DNA of 64,000 nucleotides from contig DATLIX010000177.1 in the NCBI GenBank assembly GCA_035539215.1, positions 1 through 64,000 of the forward strand. The letters are read 5' to 3'. Shown here piece by piece: positions 60,444-64,000 of the stretch (positions are counted from its first letter, which is position 1; each line of letters starts with the position of its first letter). Origin of the DNA: Dongia_B sp035539215. GTDB lineage: Bacteria > Pseudomonadota > Alphaproteobacteria > Dongiales > Dongiaceae. Below the pieces are notes generated by a model that worked only from the letters and a program-made list of their open reading frames with translations, did no database searches and was not told where the DNA came from. The position numbers and the translations under genes are program-made.

Positions 60444-60861
60444 CGGCGATCACCTGTCAGGGCGAGGAGCGGAATCTGCGAGCCAAGCTCGATATCCTTT
60501 ACGATAGCCGCGCTGGTTTGCGCTATCAATGACCTGCATGCGATGAAGCGGCGCCGCGACCCTCTTGCTGGCCCGGCCCCGGCGATCTGCGGATCCCATA
60601 GGCGGCAACAGCGGATGCCGCCGCGAGCAGTCTGTCGGCGATCATTGCCGAAAGATGCGGGCCGCTGCGGGCATGGTGGGCCTTCGCCGACGGGCGCATG
60701 GTGACGTCGAGCAACGAGCTGCGCCAGCGCGAAACCGAAGCGCTTCCTCGCTGGAAAAGGGGGCTCCGAAACATGGAGTTGTCTGCGAGGACGGTCTTGC
60801 CGGATCGTTCCAGCGGGCGCCGAAATATCGGCTGCTTTGGGGCGTGCGACGAAGCGGAACG
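60444..60861. other. Non-coding gap with no supported gene
   Basis: About 420 bases between the AGE-family start and the terminator at 60862. One plus-strand frame near 60600-60830 is open with a coding-like look (WWAFADGR, LRQRETEALPRW) but it runs into the terminator, lacks a start with a ribosome site and matches no family I know. The promoter of the AGE gene must be here. Confidence 0.4.
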
Positions 60862-60891
60862 AAAAAAGGCGGCCGACATGAGCCGACCGCC
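60862..60891 (-). terminator. Rho-independent terminator for the lipoprotein gene
   Basis: Read on the minus strand, GGCGGTCGGC and GTCGGCCGCC form a ten-base stem (two G-U pairs) around TCAT, followed by TTTTTT (60862-60867 on the plus strand as AAAAAA). It lies 35 bases after the lipoprotein stop at 60927. Confidence 0.8.
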
Positions 60892-60926
60892 AGGAGGGAG
60901 AACGCGTCGATGGCAGGTTGGAAATG

Positions 60927-61349
60927 CTACATGGTCACAACATATGAGCCGGTGCCCAACTCGCGGCCGAGATTGTCCACGGCCCGAACTTCATATTGGT
61001 AGGAATGGCCGCCGGTCGCGGGGCAGGGCGGTGTGTAGTCGTCCTTGATGGCGCCCGCCGGAATGATGCCGTCCGGATTGACGGACACTTCCGCTTCGCC
61101 ATGCTTCGCCTGGGGCTCACTGAGATCGCGCAGACGAACCCGGTAGTAGGTCGCGCTTCGCGGCGTGCCATAGACCTGGAGCTCCGGCGAGACTTGCGAA
61201 CACAAGCTCGCGCTGGTGGGCCTCGCCGTCACATCGAGGTGCGAGGTATTACGCGTGGTGCCTTCGCTGGCGCAACCTGCAAGAATGAGTCCCGCAAGGC
61301 CGAAGAAAGCGCCAGAGCCGACGGCGGAAATGAGAGGGGATTTTGCCAC
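60927..61349 (-). CDS. Putative small lipoprotein, PEBP-like
   Basis: The protein is 140 residues from a GTG start at 61349 with an AAGGAA site upstream. A longer reading frame upstream is unsupported. Residues 1-24 form a lipoprotein signal with lipobox LAGC (Cys near 24). The mature part contains IIPAGAIKDDYTPPCPATGGHSYQYEVRAV, a stretch similar to the PEBP/Raf-kinase-inhibitor fold (PAGAL, CPPSG, HRY), but the DPDAP motif is not found. It is probably an outer-membrane lipoprotein of unknown function. Confidence 0.65.
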   Translation of the reverse strand: MAKSPLISAVGSGAFFGLAGLILAGCASEGTTRNTSHLDVTARPTSASLCSQVSPELQVYGTPRSATYYRVRLRDLSEPQAKHGEAEVSVNPDGIIPAGAIKDDYTPPCPATGGHSYQYEVRAVDNLGRELGTGSYVVTM

Positions 61350-61554
61350 AGCGGATTCCTTCAAATTCCTGTGCAAGAACTGTCGCCATGCGCGACATGG
61401 ACTTGTGGCTGGTCTCCACCATGGATCGCGGGGGCGATCGGGGCAGAGCAGCTCGATGATGGCGAAACGGCAGCGTCGAGGGGGATGTTCCTTTGGCGCC
61501 ATCACAACGATGAGAGGCGCGCGTCGCAGTTGCTGCCCTGGGGCGGTATCGGTG

Positions 61555-62466
61555 TCAGGCTGCGGGGCGCCGGCCCGTTGCACGCTGGCCCACCGCACTT
61601 TCTGAGACATGATGGGCAGCCATGCCATCGCGGAGATAGCGGGCGAATTCGGTCGCCGCCTTCATTGCGCCATAGCGCGGCAGATGCAGATTGATGGTAA
61701 AGCCGGGCAGTTCCGGCAAACCGTTATCGGCTGCGAGAATCACCAGATCGGCGGGCACGGTTGAAGTCAGCCAGGCCGTGACGGCCAGGTCGGCGCGAAC
61801 AATGGTGCGTGTCGCTTCGATACCGTTCTCGAACACCGTCCGCCATGCGATATCCGCCTTTTCCAGTGCGGCGAGCACGAAGGGACGAAAAGCGCAGGTT
61901 TCACTCACCAGTGAAAGCGGCAGCGGCCGTTTTCCATGCGCCGTCCCGCCTTTGGCGCCGACCCAGACCAGACGTTCGATACCGAGGCATTCACCGCCGG
62001 CTGTCTTGCCGACCGCCTCCTCGATAATCGCAAGATCGATTTCGCCGCCGGCCAGCGCCTGCGCGAGCTTCGGCGAGGTCTCGCAGATCAGTGAAATCTC
62101 CACCTGCGGATAGGCATCGGCGAAAGCCTTCAGCACCGGAGCCAGGCGCGTCTCGACCAGATCATAGGGCACGCCGATCCGCAGCCGGCCCTTGAGGGCA
62201 TCGGCGGTAAGATCGGCGCAGATTTCGTCGTTGAGGCTCAACAGCCGCTTTGCCTTGCCGAAGAGGCGTTCGCCCGAGGCCGTCAGTTTGAGGCCGCGCC
62301 GGTCGCGCTCGAACAGGCTGCCGCACAGCACGTCTTCCAGCCGCTTGATCTGCTGGCTGACGGCACCCTGGGTCAGGTTAAGGGCGTTGGCGGCCGCCGT
62401 CATGCTGCCGCTCTCGGCGACAGCGACGAAGCTGCGGAGGAGGGCGATGTCGAGGTTACGGTTCAT
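61555..62466 (-). CDS. LysR-family regulator paired with a LysE-type exporter
   Basis: The protein is 303 residues. The HTH reads LLRSFVAVAESGSMTAAANALNL, TQGAVSQQIKRLEDVLCGSLFER, and the effector domain begins near residue 90. The start at 62466 (MNRNLDIALL) is the conserved LysR start; a longer reading to 62505 is less likely. It diverges from a LysE-family exporter at 62627 and, as with ArgP-ArgO and LysG-LysE, presumably controls its expression in response to an amino acid. Confidence 0.87.
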   Translation of the reverse strand: MNRNLDIALLRSFVAVAESGSMTAAANALNLTQGAVSQQIKRLEDVLCGSLFERDRRGLKLTASGERLFGKAKRLLSLNDEICADLTADALKGRLRIGVPYDLVETRLAPVLKAFADAYPQVEISLICETSPKLAQALAGGEIDLAIIEEAVGKTAGGECLGIERLVWVGAKGGTAHGKRPLPLSLVSETCAFRPFVLAALEKADIAWRTVFENGIEATRTIVRADLAVTAWLTSTVPADLVILAADNGLPELPGFTINLHLPRYGAMKAATEFARYLRDGMAAHHVSESAVGQRATGRRPAA

Positions 62467-62626
62467 TTTGCTATTATAGTTCCTAATGTAAGCCATCTCA
62501 AACATTCGATTTACTGATGCTGATGCCGCCTCGTAGCCTGCCGGCCAGGATGAGATGCCGATGAGGATCCCAGTGAGCTCAGGTGCGGCTCAGGTGAGGC
62601 CAGCGGAACGAGGAATGCGAGGCAGC

Positions 62627-63226
62627 ATGGCGATCGAAACGTTTATCCCACTGATTTTATTTGCGTTCATTGCGACGGCGACGCCGGGTGCCGCGACCAC
62701 GATTGCCACAGCTTCCGGGGTCCAATTCGGCTTTCGCCGGTCGATTCCGGTCATGCTGGGCAGCGCCTGCGGTCTCGCCACTTTGGCATTGGCCTCCGGC
62801 GCCGGTCTGGCGGGGCTGTTGCTGGCGGCGCCGACGCTGCAGGGGGCGATGAAGGTCGTCGGCTCGGCCTATCTCATCTGGCTGGGTTGGAAGATCAGCC
62901 GCAGCGGGGCGCCGCGGCCGCTGACGGAACAGGCGCGACCGATCCGCTTCATGGGTGGTGCCGGGCTGCTCTGGCTCAATCCCAAGGGCTGGGCGATGAC
63001 GTTGAGCGCAGCCGCGTCCTTTGCCGCCTTGGCCAGCGGGCCGGGGCAACTCGCCTTGCTGCTCGGCGCGACTTTCGGTGCCGCGGCGACGATTTCGCTC
63101 TTTCTGTGGTGCGCGGCCGGCCTCCTGCTTCGCCGCCTGCTGCGCAGCGAGGGGCAATGGCGCGCGCTGAACAGGCTGCTTGGCCTGCTGCTGGTGGCCT
63201 CGATCATTCCCATGTGGCTGGAGTAA
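62627..63226 (+). CDS. LysE/RhtB-family amino acid exporter
   Basis: The protein is 199 residues from ATG 62627. It has five to six membrane helices and the LysE opening FIPLILFAFIATATPGAATTIATASGVQFGFRRSIPVMLG, plus LLWLNPKGWAMTLSAA in the middle, which is the family signature. It exports amino acids or related compounds. The start at 62627 follows GAGG; an extension to 62555 has no support. The cupin gene begins 6 bases after its stop. Confidence 0.88.
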   Translation: MAIETFIPLILFAFIATATPGAATTIATASGVQFGFRRSIPVMLGSACGLATLALASGAGLAGLLLAAPTLQGAMKVVGSAYLIWLGWKISRSGAPRPLTEQARPIRFMGGAGLLWLNPKGWAMTLSAAASFAALASGPGQLALLLGATFGAAATISLFLWCAAGLLLRRLLRSEGQWRALNRLLGLLLVASIIPMWLE

Positions 63227-63232
63227 TTGTAC

Positions 63233-63625
63233 ATGACGATGTTTGCTGCACAGGTGGACCTGCTCCAGGCCGCCGAAAGTCTCACCGAATATTGGTCACC
63301 GAGGGTGGTGGCGCGGGTCAATGATCAATATGTCAAGGTCGCCAAGCTGCGCGGCAGCTTCACCTGGCACAGCCATGCCGAGGAGGACGAGCTGTTCTAT
63401 ATCCTGCGTGGTTCCCTGACGATCGAATATGAAGGCGGCCGTAAGGTCGTCCTGCCTGCCGGCTCGCTGCATGTCGTCGAGCGCGGCGTGATGCATAATC
63501 CGGTGGCCGAGGAAGAATGCTGGATCGCCCTCATCGAGACGGTGACGACGCGGCATACCGGTGATCGCGAGACACCGCAGACGCGGTCGATCACGGAACA
63601 GCTCCAGGGCTTTCACGACCGGTGA
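63233..63625 (+). CDS. Small cupin protein
   Basis: The protein is 130 residues with one cupin domain. The two motifs are TWHSHAEEDELFYILRGSLTI (His, His, Glu metal ligands) and PAGSLHVVERGVMHNP (second His). The start at 63233 is preferred; 63227 (TTG) is possible. It lies 6 bases behind the LysE-type gene, so the two are probably co-transcribed and may act on the same metabolite. The reaction is unknown. Confidence 0.82.
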   Translation: MTMFAAQVDLLQAAESLTEYWSPRVVARVNDQYVKVAKLRGSFTWHSHAEEDELFYILRGSLTIEYEGGRKVVLPAGSLHVVERGVMHNPVAEEECWIALIETVTTRHTGDRETPQTRSITEQLQGFHDR

Positions 63626-63878
63626 CAGGATCGGCCTGCGGGGCGCGTCGCCATTGGCTGAACTTGGGAGCCTAGATGCCGTGAAAGCGGCAATCTTGCA
63701 AAAAGCGCTGGTTTAGTCCGGTATTTTTGCTTCCTGATCATCAATGTGGTGACCAAATCGCACTTCAGTCAGCAATGGCCGAGGCCTATAACAGGGCGGC
63801 CGAATGGGCATGCGGCGGGCGGTTCTGCCTCGCAGCGATACCCTCCCGTCATCCTCTTCACCCGCAAAGGTCATCATC

Positions 63879-64000
63879 ATGGCGCCTTCATCGACAGAGC
63901 CGCAAAAAACCGGGACCTCCGCCAGCGAGGCCCCGATCACTGAGACGCCCGTCCTTGAGACACACGTGATCGAGACCCAGGGCATTCGCCTGCCGAAACT
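63879..64000 (+). CDS. Unidentified gene running off the right edge (partial)
   Basis: ATG at 63879 has AAAGG ten bases upstream and starts an open frame to the window end. The visible 40 residues, MAPSSTEPQKTGTSASEAP then ITETPVLETHVIETQGIRLPK, are a polar, Thr/Glu-rich N-terminus of a longer protein. No domain is visible yet. Confidence 0.5.
   Translation, partial: MAPSSTEPQKTGTSASEAPITETPVLETHVIETQGIRLPK

Noticed and set aside
60565..61002. Possible gene in the 60444-60926 gap
   Set aside because: The frame crosses a strong minus-strand terminator and overlaps the lipoprotein gene; no start or family support.

Overview
The window looks like high-GC alphaproteobacterial chromosome, probably Rhodospirillales-like. 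The evidence is a fixL-fixJ-receiver-fixK locus in the order known from Bradyrhizobium, two DUF1127 proteins, a class III cyclase-TPR protein, HWE-type and multi-PAS kinases, and several LysR regulators divergent from small enzymes. I saw no rRNA, tRNA, CRISPR array, insertion sequence or phage module. Species cannot be set from the sequence alone.

Layout. 1-1767: the end of a cold-shock gene with a strong terminator, then a coiled-coil protein and a fatty acid desaturase. 1793-7979 (minus): an RpiR regulator, an FbpA-type ABC importer (binding protein, fused permease, ATPase) and two membrane proteins. 8188-12201: an MBL-fold hydrolase, a double cupin and the pseudouridine catabolic pair psuG-psuK. 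12275-17470: an Aer-like PAS-MCP-PilZ receptor with a perfect FNR/FixK box upstream, a small membrane protein with cardiolipin synthase, and a nuclease-fold protein. 17817-21988: a visibly less GC-rich stretch with a second chemoreceptor, a response regulator lacking its phospho-acceptor Asp, and a MarR regulator. 22214-35408: a VOC protein, an HWE kinase, a halogenase-like flavoprotein, a cysteine hydrolase with a divergent GlxA-type regulator, a GDPD, an RraA fragment in front of a semialdehyde dehydrogenase, a peroxiredoxin-like protein with a divergent LysR gene, and a cyclase-TPR protein.

35516-42796 is the most unusual part. A stand-alone YcaO protein is followed on the same strand by a secreted subtilase and a Tat-exported DUF1501 protein. 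A small unknown gene diverges from it, and a C69-family peptidase converges on it. This could be a peptide-modification and processing locus without the usual cyclodehydratase partners.

43364-47491 is the oxygen-sensing circuit. FixL carries a MASE1-like membrane module and a heme-type PAS, and is followed by FixJ, a receiver-only protein with a near-consensus FixK box, and FixK preceded by TACGTA palindromes. The FixK box at 14812 suggests that the same circuit controls an energy-taxis receptor.

47574-63625 is mostly enzymatic: four SDR oxidoreductases with a LysR regulator, a DUF1127 protein, a DMT transporter, a glutathionyl-hydroquinone reductase-like protein, a flavin amine oxidase, a four-PAS histidine kinase, an AGE-family isomerase, a lipoprotein, a LysR-LysE pair and a cupin. 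A gene of unknown function runs off the right edge.
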